From Candidatus Scalindua sp. (lineage in GTDB: Bacteria > Planctomycetota > Brocadiia > Brocadiales > Scalinduaceae), in NCBI GenBank assembly GCA_021777035.1, contig JAIQZR010000154.1, forward strand, positions 1 to 58,435: a stretch of 58,435 nucleotides of DNA. Direction: 5' to 3'. Of the stretch, positions 44,943 to 53,826 are shown piece after piece. The notes beneath the pieces were generated by a model. It was given only the letters and a program-made list of their open reading frames with translations. It was not told the origin of the DNA and made no database searches. The position numbers and the translations under genes are program-made. Each line of letters begins with the position of its first letter. Within the stretch, counting starts at the first letter, position 1.

Positions 44943-45172
44943 GTAAAAGAATTGAAATTCACACAACGCCATCTGCCTGACTCCTCTGAAACCGGTCTAA
45001 TCTTATAAGCAAGCATTCCAACTTTCATACAAGAAACTAGCCCAACTTTCGCAATTTACCCGTGATTTGAAGAGAATTTGATTTTTTTAAAAACGTAACT
45101 ACTTGTAAAAATCGGTGTTGAAGTAGTAACTCGGTTACTGCACTCCAAAAAAGGAGATTTGTCTTTAAATAA

Positions 45173-45337
45173 ATGTATGTGTCAAGCCAATTTAGAAGAA
45201 ACAACTTGCGGAATATCAAGGAAAATGTTAAAGATCTGATGCTATCCAAAGATGAGTCTAACCGATGGGAGTATCTCTTACTTAGAATAATGAGTGCTAA
45301 CAATGGCGGGTCGAACCCTTTTACCTCAGGCCGTTGA
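45173..45337 (+). CDS. Possible small protein of 54 residues
   Basis: An ATG at 45173 opens a short reading frame (MYVSSQFRRNNLRNIKENVK, then DLMLSKDESNRWEYLLLRIM) ending at 45337. An in-frame stop codon immediately precedes the ATG. AAGGAG lies about 16 nt upstream, too far for an optimal ribosome site. The composition is plausible for a protein, but no homology is recognised. The interval 44943-45379 holds nothing else convincing. Confidence 0.3.
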   Translation: MYVSSQFRRNNLRNIKENVKDLMLSKDESNRWEYLLLRIMSANNGGSNPFTSGR

Positions 45338-45379
45338 GCCGAACATTATAAATTTATCAATATCTGAAAGGAGTGACAT

Positions 45380-45733
45380 TTGCAAACCGGGCATGAACAA
45401 CTGAACCTAAAAATGTACTTCCTGCTACAAAACTCGTTAGGTGGGCCGATAAATCTGGACGTCTGGAGACATCAGAAGGCTAATGATATTTGCAGAACTA
45501 ATTTTATGGACTCCATATCTCAATTAACTTTGGATGAAGAGACTAGAAAGAGTATAAACTGTTTACATTACAAGAATAAAAGCTTTTTAGATGGTAATAT
45601 TCCTTTTAAAGATCAAGAAATTGAAAATGATGATGTAGTTGTCTTTACCGATCAAACCGACAAAGAGATAATAATTGGCGTCATTGAAGCGTCTTCTAAA
45701 GCCAGGATGAAAAGAGAAGAGAACGGAAGATGA
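45380..45733 (+). CDS. Hypothetical protein, 117 residues
   Basis: I do not recognise a family. The start is TTG with AAAGGAG 6 nt upstream, a strong site that decides the start. The sequence is soluble and mixed: LNLKMYFLLQNSLGGPINLD at the N-terminus, DEETRKSINCLHYKNKSF in the middle and DDVVVFTDQTDKEIIIGVIE near the end. No signal peptide or membrane segment. It lies at the edge of the flagellar locus, with the kinase-like pseudogene following after 55 bp. Confidence 0.6.
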   Translation: MQTGHEQLNLKMYFLLQNSLGGPINLDVWRHQKANDICRTNFMDSISQLTLDEETRKSINCLHYKNKSFLDGNIPFKDQEIENDDVVVFTDQTDKEIIIGVIEASSKARMKREENGR

Positions 45734-45788
45734 AAAATAGTATGATGACAACCTCGATTTACCACCATCACTATAATAGTACTCAAGT

Positions 45789-46433
45789 ATGAACGAAAAT
45801 TTTCAAGACATTACTCGTAGAACACTCGGGGTCGATATATTCAAGATTGAAGATATCCAGACTCTCTGGAGTGGTTACGGCAAGATTATGCGCTACGGCC
45901 TGAAGGGTGGCGATAGAGACAGTGTTGTGATAAAACATGTTAAATTGCCGGATCAAGGTTCGCATCCCCGTGGCTGGAACACCGATCGTTCTCATCAGCG
46001 TAAAATCCGGTCATATCAGGTTGAAACTGCCTGGTACCGTAACTGGGCAGAACTCTGTGATGAGAGCTGCCACATTCCTCATTGCCTTCTCCTTGAATCA
46101 TCTGAGGATGAGTTTCTAATGGTGTTTGAGGATCTGGATGCAAGTGGCTTTCCGATCCGCAAAACTTCTGTTTCCATGAAGAAGATTGTGAACGCTATGA
46201 AGAGGAGTTATTGGATTGGTATTTTGTCCGGCTTAAAGAGGCGCTGGTGAAGTGCAAGTCAACCATTGATCCTGCAGATATTGAGAAGGATTGGCGCATC
46301 TTAGTTCCCGGTTGCCTGGTCCGACTTTCATCGTTTCTTGAAAGGTTGGAGCCCGGACCACTGGAAGATTAACGGCTACAGTGAGCGCATTACGCGTGAT
46401 GTGGTGTCGCGATTGAATTCAGAAAATCTCTAA
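45789..46433 (+). pseudogene. Decayed phosphotransferase/kinase-like gene (EcKL/aminoglycoside phosphotransferase-like)
   Basis: The first 130 codons read as the N-lobe of a small-molecule kinase of the phosphotransferase superfamily (SVVIKHVKLP with the ATP-binding Lys, FLMVFEDLDASGF hinge). The frame then breaks: the expected catalytic loop and metal-binding region are missing, and the C-terminal part continues in another frame (YEEELLDWYFVRLKEALVKC). A second frameshift near 46310, where removal of one G gives [17 protein letters not shown], puts the final [20 protein letters not shown] in a third frame, ending at 46433. A large internal deletion plus frameshifts mark a dead gene. Confidence 0.8.
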
Positions 46434-46818
46434 AAGAACAAGGCCAATTCTTTGTTATGCAATGAATTGAGATCTGATCAATTAGTGTCTAGACCTCTTT
46501 ACTGCCACAGTATTTCTTGCTTTTAATGGCTCCTTTAGAAAATATATCCTTAATAATTTTGTATTGTTGCTGTTTTTATTGTTTATCATCTTTTCATTTG
46601 GTATTTGTTGTGAAAATCTTATAATTAACCTTACTGAGAAAAGCGAAAGTATTTCGTATAATAGTTTGATAAAGGTTAGAATCTTGGTAAAATATTCGGA
46701 ATTCTTGTTTAGATTATGTTGTTAGAAACCAGTCATATTGATTGGACTGTCATAGTAATGTAATAAGTAATAATGACTTATGTCTTAATGCTATAATTGA
46801 TATTACCAAATTAAATTA

Positions 46819-46835
46819 GTGGTATGAATGTTGCG
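46819..46835 (+). promoter_or_regulatory. Sigma-54 type promoter of the multicopper oxidase
   Basis: GTGGTATGAATGTTGCG has GG at 46821-46822 and GC at 46833-46834 with the 10-nt separation and a TTGC element. The predicted start near 46846 leaves a 36-nt leader with GGAGG. The remaining 46434-46818 is AT-rich with no gene. Confidence 0.65.
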
Positions 46836-46881
46836 TTTATGTCGTCTATATATAAATAATTTTTTTTTAAGGAGGAGCTTA

Positions 46882-48111
46882 ATGTTTTATTCATTTTCAA
46901 ACTTTATCAAAGTTGTTTCGCGAGTTCCAAGAAAGTGCCTGGCACTGCCTTTCTTGTTTGCTGTCATCATCTGTCTTGCGACTACAGCAGGTGCCGCTGA
47001 AAAGCTGATTGTCGGTGATGAGAAGGTGGCTGCAGATTTTCATAAATTACATGAGAGGGGTGAAATAGAGAAGGAATTTCATATCTATGTTACCGATGGA
47101 TACATAGAGATGGCTGATGGAGAATTTATCTATCAATGGGGTTTCACCCATGCGCCGGATTGGGCTGATGTGGGAGAGATAAAAACTATCGAAGAAAGGG
47201 ATGCCAAATTATTGCCAATCAAGGTTCCGGGCGATGAGATGCGTTTCCATTCCGGAAGAAACTATATTGTGGTCTTACACAATACCGGCTGGTTTGAAGC
47301 TGAGGAGCACTCCGGTATTCAACATGTGGCACACACCATTCACTGGCATGGCCTTGATTTAATACCGGCAGTTGATGGTATTCCAAATATCCCTTATCCT
47401 TCTGTTTTTCCTCATGAGAAATTTAGATATTTTTTATCAATACCTGACGATATAGAGGGATCATATATGGGACATTGCCATGTTGATTCAACCAACCATA
47501 TCATGGCCGGGCTGTTTTTCCCTGTTGTCATTGAGAAAGAGAAAAACGAAATTTACGGATATAAGTACGACAGGGAGTATACCCTGTTTTTCTCCGAAGT
47601 AGACAGCGAATATATGGAAATGCTCAGAGACAAGGGAACGATAACGGATGCCCTGAGTTGGAAATCTAATTACTTTACCCTGAATGGAAGGATTTTCATG
47701 GACAAGCTGGATAACCCTCTGTCTACAATTAATGATCCGAAAACAAGGCTGGTTGCATACGATGGCGAAACTGTCCTGGTGAGGTTAATGGCAATCGGAT
47801 ATGATCACATATTTGCCTGGCATCCACACGGATATCATGGACTGATCATTGGGACAGACGGGAGAAGACACCCGGCCCCGTATCAAAAGGACACGATATT
47901 AATAGGTTCTGGGGAAAGATATGACATTTTGTATAATATCCCGAATTTCTCATCGCAGTCTACGTGTCTCTCTTGTAATCGTGGTCCGGGTATAACCATT
48001 GCCCATGACCACAATTTGAGGGGGATGGTTAGTGGAGGAATATATCCTCATGGCGGATTAACAATCTTTGATGTGAGACCAAAGACAGAGCAAATGATGA
48101 GAGGTGACTGA
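46882..48111 (+). CDS. Secreted two-domain multicopper oxidase
   Basis: After a signal peptide (hydrophobic stretch about 20-35, ending TTAGAA) the protein has two cupredoxin domains. Copper motifs: HTIHWHGLDL, then GHCHVDSTNHIMAGLF (type 1 site with Cys, two His and probably Leu) in domain 1; WHPHGYHGL and AHDHNLRGM in domain 2, which lacks a type 1 Cys. Type 1 copper only in the first domain is the arrangement of NirK-like and two-domain oxidases, but the HCH motif is laccase-like. ATG 46882 follows GGAGG; upstream in-frame TTG is rejected. Substrate unknown. Confidence 0.85.
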   Translation: MFYSFSNFIKVVSRVPRKCLALPFLFAVIICLATTAGAAEKLIVGDEKVAADFHKLHERGEIEKEFHIYVTDGYIEMADGEFIYQWGFTHAPDWADVGEIKTIEERDAKLLPIKVPGDEMRFHSGRNYIVVLHNTGWFEAEEHSGIQHVAHTIHWHGLDLIPAVDGIPNIPYPSVFPHEKFRYFLSIPDDIEGSYMGHCHVDSTNHIMAGLFFPVVIEKEKNEIYGYKYDREYTLFFSEVDSEYMEMLRDKGTITDALSWKSNYFTLNGRIFMDKLDNPLSTINDPKTRLVAYDGETVLVRLMAIGYDHIFAWHPHGYHGLIIGTDGRRHPAPYQKDTILIGSGERYDILYNIPNFSSQSTCLSCNRGPGITIAHDHNLRGMVSGGIYPHGGLTIFDVRPKTEQMMRGD

Positions 48112-48162
48112 GGATACAAAAGCATTTTTAGATTAGCAGGTAATGAGAGGATTTTGACTGTT

Positions 48163-48196
48163 GGGGGGGGGGGGAATGGAAATATCCCTTTTCCCC
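48163..48196 (+). terminator. Poly-G12 tract with T/C-rich partner, likely terminator
   Basis: Twelve G residues (48163-48174) are followed by AATGGAAATATCCC and TTTTCCCC (48189-48196). GGGGAA pairs with TTCCCC in several registers. It lies about 50 bp after the oxidase stop codon and before the convergent holB. A second hairpin, CGTATTATTTT/AAAATAATACG, lies at 48263-48290. Confidence 0.5.
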
Positions 48197-48306
48197 TTTG
48201 TCATTCAATGAACAAGCCGTTGTATCATTACTCTTAATAAATAGAAATTGTCTTTTAAGTTTCGTATTATTTTGATAAAAAAATAATACGAACAAAGTTA
48301 ATATTG

Positions 48307-49344
48307 TTATCTCGCCTTAGAATTCAAAACGGTAATTGTAGTAATTATATTTTCGACCAGTAAATTTATATTCAGGTTGAAATCAATGTATTTGATGGAC
48401 TCTAAGATCTCATCAATTACGTACATTATCTGTTCCCGGGTCAAATAATTAGCGTGTTTCTGCAGAGTATCTTCATGACCTGCATTGAAAAGAGACATCT
48501 TCTCTTGTTGAACATCATGCCCGTTCATAACTTTAACTATTAAAAGATCCCGGTATAATTGTAAAATGCAATGTAAAATGCTCTTAAGGATTTGTCTTTT
48601 TTCTTCTAAAGAATCTCCAGCGCTTAAATAGGAATCGATCACTTCTTCGGCAAAAACAAGATTATCCATGTCCGGTTCGGTCATACGTGTGACAATCTCA
48701 TTGTTTATTTCGTAATGATTGTCATCCAGCAGATGCAGCGCATTTCCCAGGCTTCCGTTAGAAAACCTTGATATCCATCCAATCTTGTTATTATCAGCAT
48801 CAGATTTGTCTTTTAATTGGTTTACTATTATATGGATTGGTATTGGATGGAATCTGATAATCTGACATCGTGATCTGATAGTATCCTTAATAGAAGTAAT
48901 TGAGTTGGCGATGAGGATAATTATAGTGTTTGGTGAGGGCTCTTCAAGCGTTTTCAACAGGCAGTTTGAAGCCTCCTCATTCATCCTGTCCGCTTCTTTT
49001 ATAATGTATATCTTGTAGTCTGATTCAAGAGGGCTCAGTCTTGCGGAATCCTGTAAATTCCTTATATCTTCAATCTTAATAAATTTTGCTTTTTCTTCTC
49101 TATCTGTCCAGGAAATATCAGGATGACTCTCCTTTTCTATACGAATACAGTTCAGGCATGAATTACAGGCATCTTTTTCATTGTTCTTGCAATTAAGTGC
49201 CTTTGCGAACTCTTTCGCAAATAAGGCTTTTCCAACGCCTTCTTGTCCAGTAAAGATATATGCGTGAGAGAGATGATCTGCTTTTATTGCTTTTTTGAAG
49301 TGATCAATAACATGATCCTGAGCAAGGATATCGGTAAATGGCAT
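48307..49344 (-). CDS. holB: DNA polymerase III delta' subunit
   Basis: HolB is a clamp-loader subunit. The 345-residue protein has Walker A GQEGVGKALFAKEF, a Cys-rich zinc site (CNSCLNCIRIE), DRMNEEASNCLLKTLEEPS and the sensor/SRC motif IRSRCQIIRFHPI of the delta'/gamma family. It is a housekeeping gene on the minus strand, convergent with the oxidase. Its upstream interval 49345-49723 shows no gene; the promoter of holB is not obvious. Good start at ATG 49344. Confidence 0.93.
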   Translation of the reverse strand: MPFTDILAQDHVIDHFKKAIKADHLSHAYIFTGQEGVGKALFAKEFAKALNCKNNEKDACNSCLNCIRIEKESHPDISWTDREEKAKFIKIEDIRNLQDSARLSPLESDYKIYIIKEADRMNEEASNCLLKTLEEPSPNTIIILIANSITSIKDTIRSRCQIIRFHPIPIHIIVNQLKDKSDADNNKIGWISRFSNGSLGNALHLLDDNHYEINNEIVTRMTEPDMDNLVFAEEVIDSYLSAGDSLEEKRQILKSILHCILQLYRDLLIVKVMNGHDVQQEKMSLFNAGHEDTLQKHANYLTREQIMYVIDEILESIKYIDFNLNINLLVENIITTITVLNSKAR

Positions 49345-49723
49345 AATAATATGTATTTAAAAAAACAAAAGATAATTATACAAATGGCAAATTCGTTGTC
49401 AATAGCCTGTCATGTGTAATAGTAATTTTTCTATATTTTCTCTCGTTTATATTATTATTGTTGCAAAAAACAAGCACTTTCTAATATACTGAACTTCATT
49501 TTATTTATTGACTTTGTAGTACTGGGCAGATAACGCTGTTGCGGTAAGTAGCGTGGTCTTTAACGGTTCATTGCTAGGATAGATAATACGCTTGTAAATT
49601 CTCTATTGTTTTAATCTGTTGAGGGAAGTTGCTGTTTTTCCTCTTGTTTTTGTTAAGTTTTGGAGAATGATCTGCTCATCAATATAATAAGTACTGCGCC
49701 TGTTAAATGATAATTTACATAAA

Positions 49724-49963
49724 TTTATGCATAGGAATTTCAATGTTTTGGTAGGAGCCGTCTCCTGACTGCGATCGTAAGCGGTCAAATACAATAATTC
49801 GGTCGCCAACCCGCCCCTGCCAGAATGATTGTCGCCCGCCCGTGCCGGTACGGACGGGGGCTGGCGAACGTACTGTTCGGTACGGGCGGGCAGGAGTTGG
49901 CCTGCCTGTGCGGTGCACGCAGACAGGCTCCTGCCTGCGTATTTATGCCGAAGGCCTAACTTG
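49724..49963. repeat. GC-rich dispersed palindromic repeat, copy 2
   Basis: The ends match copy 1: TTTATGCATAGGAA at the left and CGTATTTATGCCGAA followed by TAACTTG at the right, and TTTTGGTAGGAGCCGTCTCC and CGAACGTACTGTTCGGTACG are shared. This copy is about 75 bp longer because of an additional CCCGCCCG/CGGACGGG palindrome and a hairpin GCCTGCCTGTG/CACGCAGACAGGC. It lies between holB and the histidine kinase gene. Open frames across it are shadows of its repeats. Confidence 0.8.
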
Positions 49964-50074
49964 CTATAATCCATCTATGTTATATAACTCTTTTGTTTAA
50001 TTTAGTTATGCATATGATAATTAAATTTGACACTCAGTGAAGGCAATAACAGATCGAAACGAGGACTGCCATAG

Positions 50075-51751
50075 GTGTTTAAGGAAAATTTAAAAATAAC
50101 AGAATTAGTAGAACGCATACGCTGGCTGATTCTTTTGCGTTGGCTCGCCATATCTGGATTGTTTATTACGACGTATATTTTCAGTAGTATTTTTAATGTT
50201 GTAGAGCGGGTCACTCCACTATATACCATAGGCGTAATTATCGGACTAGCCAATGTGGCGTTCTTTTTATATACAAATACCCTTAGAGTAAAAACATTTG
50301 AGTCTGTACAGATGCATGCGGGTGTACAGATCATGACAGATCATTTTTTTCTTATTTGCCTGATATACTTTGCAGGTGGTATTGAAAATCCCTTTATTTT
50401 TTATTTTTTATTTCATGCAATTATAGGCGGAATATTTTTAGAGAAAAAGTATAGTTATCTTCAAGCATTGTTCGCGGCAAGCCTTTTTGCACTACTTTTA
50501 TTGCTGGAGTATTATTCCGTAATACCTCATCAGCCTTTGCAAACATTTTCTGCGTTTAAATATAGTGACGAGCTATGGCATTCTGAAGTCTACATACTGT
50601 GTGTTTTCTTTGCACTTGCCAGCACCCTCTTTATTTCAGTATATTTTGTGACATCATTGATGGATAGATTGAGAAAAAGCAGAGATGATGTATTGTTTGA
50701 GATAAAATCAACTTTAGAAAACATGGCAGAAGGTGTTATCTTTATAGGCCCTAATGATAAGGTGACAATGTGTAATAATGAAATAGAAAAAACATGGAAA
50801 ATAAAAAGGGAAGTGCTCTTACATAAATCAGTTAAGGATGATCAACTTCCTTATATAAGAGGAATAGCAAATATAACTGAAAGTTTTAAAAAGGGAATAG
50901 AAACTTCACAGCATCAGGAAATAAAGACAAAGGATGGTTTTCTCTACAACACATATTCTGCCGTAATTGATCCCAATGGTAAATATTGGGGTACTGTTTT
51001 GACAAGCCACGATATTACAGAAAGGAAAAAACTGGAACAGCAGTTATTGCATTCGGAACGTCTTGCCACAATTGGTGAAATGTCTGCAAAAGTTGCCCAT
51101 GAAATAAGAAATCCGTTAAGTTCAATTAGTTTAAACACGGAGTTGTTGTACGATGAAATCCGTAACGATAAAGGAGAGGCAAAGAGCGATGCGGAGAATC
51201 TTATTCAGTCTATTCTAAGCGAAGTAGATACCTTGACTGAAATGAGTGATGAGTACTTGCGGTTTGCAAGATTGCCCAGGTTGGAAACAAAACCGGCTTT
51301 TATTAATAACGTTTTAATTGAGCTTTCAAAATTCTTTAATAAGGAGAGGCAGCAGAGAGGTATCTCTATAAAAGAGAATTATGCACCCGATCTGCCACCA
51401 ATACTACTTGACACGAATCAGATAAAACAGGCATTTCTTAATATACTTAAGAATTCTTTTGAAGCAATGCCTGAAGGTGGTAAACTGAGCATATCGACAA
51501 GGCTTAAGGATAGTAATGTTGTGGTATATATTACTGACACTGGGTCAGGTATTGCAAAAGATGATGTCCAGAGAGTTTTTGATCCGTTTTACAGCGCAAA
51601 AGTTAATGGCACAGGGTTGGGGCTTGCCTTGACAATGAAAACTATAGAAGGGCATGGTGGTGATATTATTTGTAAAAGCACAATTGACAAGGGTACTACT
51701 ATGGTTATTAGTTTTCCAGTTAAGAGTTGCGGAAAGGATATAATTGAATAA
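50075..51751 (+). CDS. Membrane-bound sensor histidine kinase of an NtrB/NtrC-type pair
   Basis: About the first 200 residues contain several membrane segments (LILLRWLAISGLFITTYIF, LFALLLLLEYYSVI, ILCVFFALASTLFISVYFV). A PAS-like segment follows (about 215-315), then HisKA with the phospho-acceptor His342 in AHEIRNPLSS, and an HATPase domain with NILKNSFEAM, DTGSGIAKDD and GTGLGLALTM. The start is a GTG (GAGG 10 nt upstream). It overlaps the response-regulator gene by 8 bp, so both are made together. Signal unknown; the neighbouring NXR operon makes nitrogen or redox status plausible. Confidence 0.9.
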   Translation: MFKENLKITELVERIRWLILLRWLAISGLFITTYIFSSIFNVVERVTPLYTIGVIIGLANVAFFLYTNTLRVKTFESVQMHAGVQIMTDHFFLICLIYFAGGIENPFIFYFLFHAIIGGIFLEKKYSYLQALFAASLFALLLLLEYYSVIPHQPLQTFSAFKYSDELWHSEVYILCVFFALASTLFISVYFVTSLMDRLRKSRDDVLFEIKSTLENMAEGVIFIGPNDKVTMCNNEIEKTWKIKREVLLHKSVKDDQLPYIRGIANITESFKKGIETSQHQEIKTKDGFLYNTYSAVIDPNGKYWGTVLTSHDITERKKLEQQLLHSERLATIGEMSAKVAHEIRNPLSSISLNTELLYDEIRNDKGEAKSDAENLIQSILSEVDTLTEMSDEYLRFARLPRLETKPAFINNVLIELSKFFNKERQQRGISIKENYAPDLPPILLDTNQIKQAFLNILKNSFEAMPEGGKLSISTRLKDSNVVVYITDTGSGIAKDDVQRVFDPFYSAKVNGTGLGLALTMKTIEGHGGDIICKSTIDKGTTMVISFPVKSCGKDIIE

Positions 51752-53186
51752 TCTAACAAAACAGACAGTTTTGATTGTTGATGATCAGGAAAGTATCAGG
51801 CTTGCACTGTCAAGGATGCTTTCTAAAGAGGGCTATGAGGTCTTTTTGGCCGAGAGCGGTGAAGTTGCATTGGATATTTTGCGTGAAAAAAAAATCAACG
51901 TAATGCTTTCTGACCTGAAAATGCATAAAATGGATGGTCTTCGATTGCTTAAGGCTTCAAAATTGATTAAGCCGGAAGTAGAGGTCATATTAATTACAGC
52001 CCATGGAACAATTGAGAAGGCTGTTGATGCCATGAAGGATGGTGCCTATGATTTTATTACAAAACCTTTCAAAAAAGTCGTGATTGCCAATATGATTAGA
52101 AAGGCTGTTGAGAAACAGGCCCTTGTTGTAGAGAATAAATATTTGCATGAGCAACTTGCAAATTCCGAACACGACAGACATGCAGACATTATCGGGCAAA
52201 GTGATGCAATATGTGATGTTATAAAATTAGCGGAACAAGTTGCGCCAAGCCAGGCGTCAGTATTAATTCAGGGGGAAAGTGGAACCGGAAAAGAGGCCAT
52301 AGCATCACTTATACACAGTATAGGGGCGAAAACGGACAGCCCATTTGTAAAAGTAAGCTGTGCGGCTTTACCGGATTCTCTTCTCGAATCTGAACTCTTT
52401 GGCTATGAAAAGGGGGCATTTACTGGCGCCGTTAACCAGAAAGAGGGCCGTTTTGAACTGGCCCATAATGGGACACTGTTTCTTGATGAAATAGGAGAAA
52501 TAACTCTATCTATACAGGTCAAACTACTTCGGGTTCTGCAAGAGGGTGAATTTGAACGACTAGGAGGTACACGTGTTATAAAAAGTAATGTGAGGATAAT
52601 TTCAGCAACTAACGTTGATCTTGAAAATGCAATAAAAGATAAAAAATTTAGAGAAGATTTGTTTTACCGATTGAACGTGATTACCATCGACATCCCTCCG
52701 TTAAGAGATAGAAGAGAGGATATTCCTCTGCTAATAAGTCATTTCCTCAATATTTACCAGAAGAACAATAATAAAATAATCGATGGGATCTCTGAGGAGG
52801 CACTGGATATTATGACTGACTATAGGTGGCCGGGCAATGTTCGTGAGTTGAAGAATGTAATTGAAAGAGCAGTCGTTTTGACTCAAGGCAGAATTATTAC
52901 GCAAAAAGACCTGCCTGGGAATTTTACCGGAAGTAAGGTTGAAGATAGAAAATTTTCTATACCATTCGGTACTCCGTTACGTGAGATTGAGAAGAAGGTC
53001 GTTATTGAAACTCTTAAGAGATCGAAAGGTGACAAGGAGGTTACTGCAAAGTTACTTGGCATTACTCCCAGGACTATCTATAGAAAGATGAATTCACTTG
53101 AAGAAGAGGAAAAGCGAGAAGAGTTGAACAGGGAGGAAATAAGGAGAAGAGAAGAAGAAGAGGCAAATGATAATATAAATAGTTAA
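51744..53186 (+). CDS. Sigma-54-dependent NtrC-family response regulator
   Basis: The receiver domain has DD13-14 and phospho-acceptor Asp57 in VMLSDLKMHKMDG. The AAA+ domain carries Walker A GESGTGKEA, the sigma-54 contacting GYEKGAFTGAVNQ loop (GAFTGA intact) and Walker B LFLDEIGE. A Fis-type HTH follows (VTAKLLGITPRTIYRKMNSL), then a Glu/Arg-rich tail. So it should activate sigma-54 promoters by binding upstream sites. The TTG start has AAAGGA 5 nt upstream. It lies directly upstream of the NXR regulatory region, which has two matching dyads and a sigma-54 promoter. Confidence 0.95.
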   Translation: MNNLTKQTVLIVDDQESIRLALSRMLSKEGYEVFLAESGEVALDILREKKINVMLSDLKMHKMDGLRLLKASKLIKPEVEVILITAHGTIEKAVDAMKDGAYDFITKPFKKVVIANMIRKAVEKQALVVENKYLHEQLANSEHDRHADIIGQSDAICDVIKLAEQVAPSQASVLIQGESGTGKEAIASLIHSIGAKTDSPFVKVSCAALPDSLLESELFGYEKGAFTGAVNQKEGRFELAHNGTLFLDEIGEITLSIQVKLLRVLQEGEFERLGGTRVIKSNVRIISATNVDLENAIKDKKFREDLFYRLNVITIDIPPLRDRREDIPLLISHFLNIYQKNNNKIIDGISEEALDIMTDYRWPGNVRELKNVIERAVVLTQGRIITQKDLPGNFTGSKVEDRKFSIPFGTPLREIEKKVVIETLKRSKGDKEVTAKLLGITPRTIYRKMNSLEEEEKREELNREEIRRREEEEANDNINS

Positions 53187-53244
53187 AGTTTTTCTTGAAT
53201 ATGATAAGTGTATAAATAACAAGTAGTTATGTGCTTGCCGTATT

Positions 53245-53297
53245 TGACATTATGTCGTTGGTTTTGTGCTGTATAAATAAAATATGACATAATGTCA
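53245..53297 (+). promoter_or_regulatory. Tandem 13-bp dyads, likely upstream activator sites
   Basis: TGACATTATGTCG (53245-53257) and TGACATAATGTCA (53285-53297) are the same dyad, TGACAT-W-ATGTCA, the second perfect. Their centres are 40 bp apart, close to four helical turns, so they lie on the same DNA face. They are 150-195 bp upstream of the predicted sigma-54 start, the usual distance for NtrC-family sites. Confidence 0.75.
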
Positions 53298-53389
53298 AAA
53301 TATGCTTGGGTTAGAGGGTTTCATTTAGTAAGTAACGCTTTCTATCTATTGTCATATGTTTTTGCAAATGTGCGTGTTATATGATAATA

Positions 53390-53417
53390 GCAATATCTAT
53401 TTTTAGATAGATATTGC
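53390..53417 (+). repeat. 11-bp perfect inverted repeat abutting the sigma-54 promoter
   Basis: GCAATATCTAT (53390-53400) pairs with ATAGATATTGC (53407-53417) around TTTTAG. It ends directly at the -24 element. It may be another regulator site or a structure; it could also terminate nothing because no gene precedes it closely. Confidence 0.6.
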
Positions 53418-53434
53418 GTGGCACATTTATTGCT
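53418..53434 (+). promoter_or_regulatory. Sigma-54 promoter of the NXR operon
   Basis: GTGGCACATTTATTGCT matches TGGCAC-N5-TTGCW, with GG at 53420-53421 and GC at 53432-53433 and 10 nt between. The predicted start near 53445 gives a leader of about 449 nt before nxrC. An NtrC-type activator gene ends 231 bp upstream. Confidence 0.82.
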
Positions 53435-53798
53435 ACTCACATGCACATCACTTTTATAGGAAATCTTTCTTATTTTCGTAGTAAATTGTTCTTATACTTG
53501 CGACGTTGTAGCCGGATTAAATCATGGTTTTAGGCTTTTCTTCTGGAAGGGGAAAAAGTAAGAAATATGGGCTTTTAAGTGGTTTGTGTTAGTGGTTTAT
53601 GGTATTCAGTGTTTTTAAAATAATCATTCCAACGCACCTCACAACATACATGCTTTTGGTACCAGAAAAAGCCGTTTTACCCGTCATATTTTCATAACTG
53701 TTTTTATATCAACAGCTACAGTGCTCTTTAGTTCTTTCTGTGGTGTCGGTAGATTTGTTGCGTTTTGTGGCGCTTTCGAAATTTTATCATTTTTGATG

Positions 53799-53826
53799 TT
53801 GAGTTTTTATTGATTTAACTTATAAT
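53799..53826 (+). promoter_or_regulatory. Proximal sigma-70-like promoter of nxrC
   Basis: TTGAGT (53799-53804), a 16-bp spacer and TATAAT (53821-53826) fit the housekeeping consensus: -10 perfect, -35 four of six. The predicted start near 53833 leaves about 60 nt before the ATG. It could give basal expression independent of the sigma-54 promoter. Confidence 0.5.

Noticed and set aside
45037..45303. Minus-strand reading frame of 88 codons after the fliS region
   Set aside because: No ribosome site and no recognisable domain; it overlaps the opposing possible small gene.
45305..45325. GGGTCGAACCC resembles a tRNA T-arm
   Set aside because: No acceptor, D or anticodon arm can be folded around it, and the stem is only four pairs with a 3-nt loop.
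46784..46795. TGACTTATGTCT upstream of the oxidase as a copy of the NXR dyad
   Set aside because: Half-site spacing differs by one base from the NXR dyads and it is single; too weak to claim.
49603..49974. Minus-strand reading frame of 123 codons
   Set aside because: It runs across the GC-rich repeat, has repeat-derived Pro/Arg-rich content and no ribosome site.
53658..53672. TTGGTAC followed by GC, like another sigma-54 promoter upstream of nxrC
   Set aside because: The GG and GC are 11 nt apart, not 10, and the TTGC element is missing.
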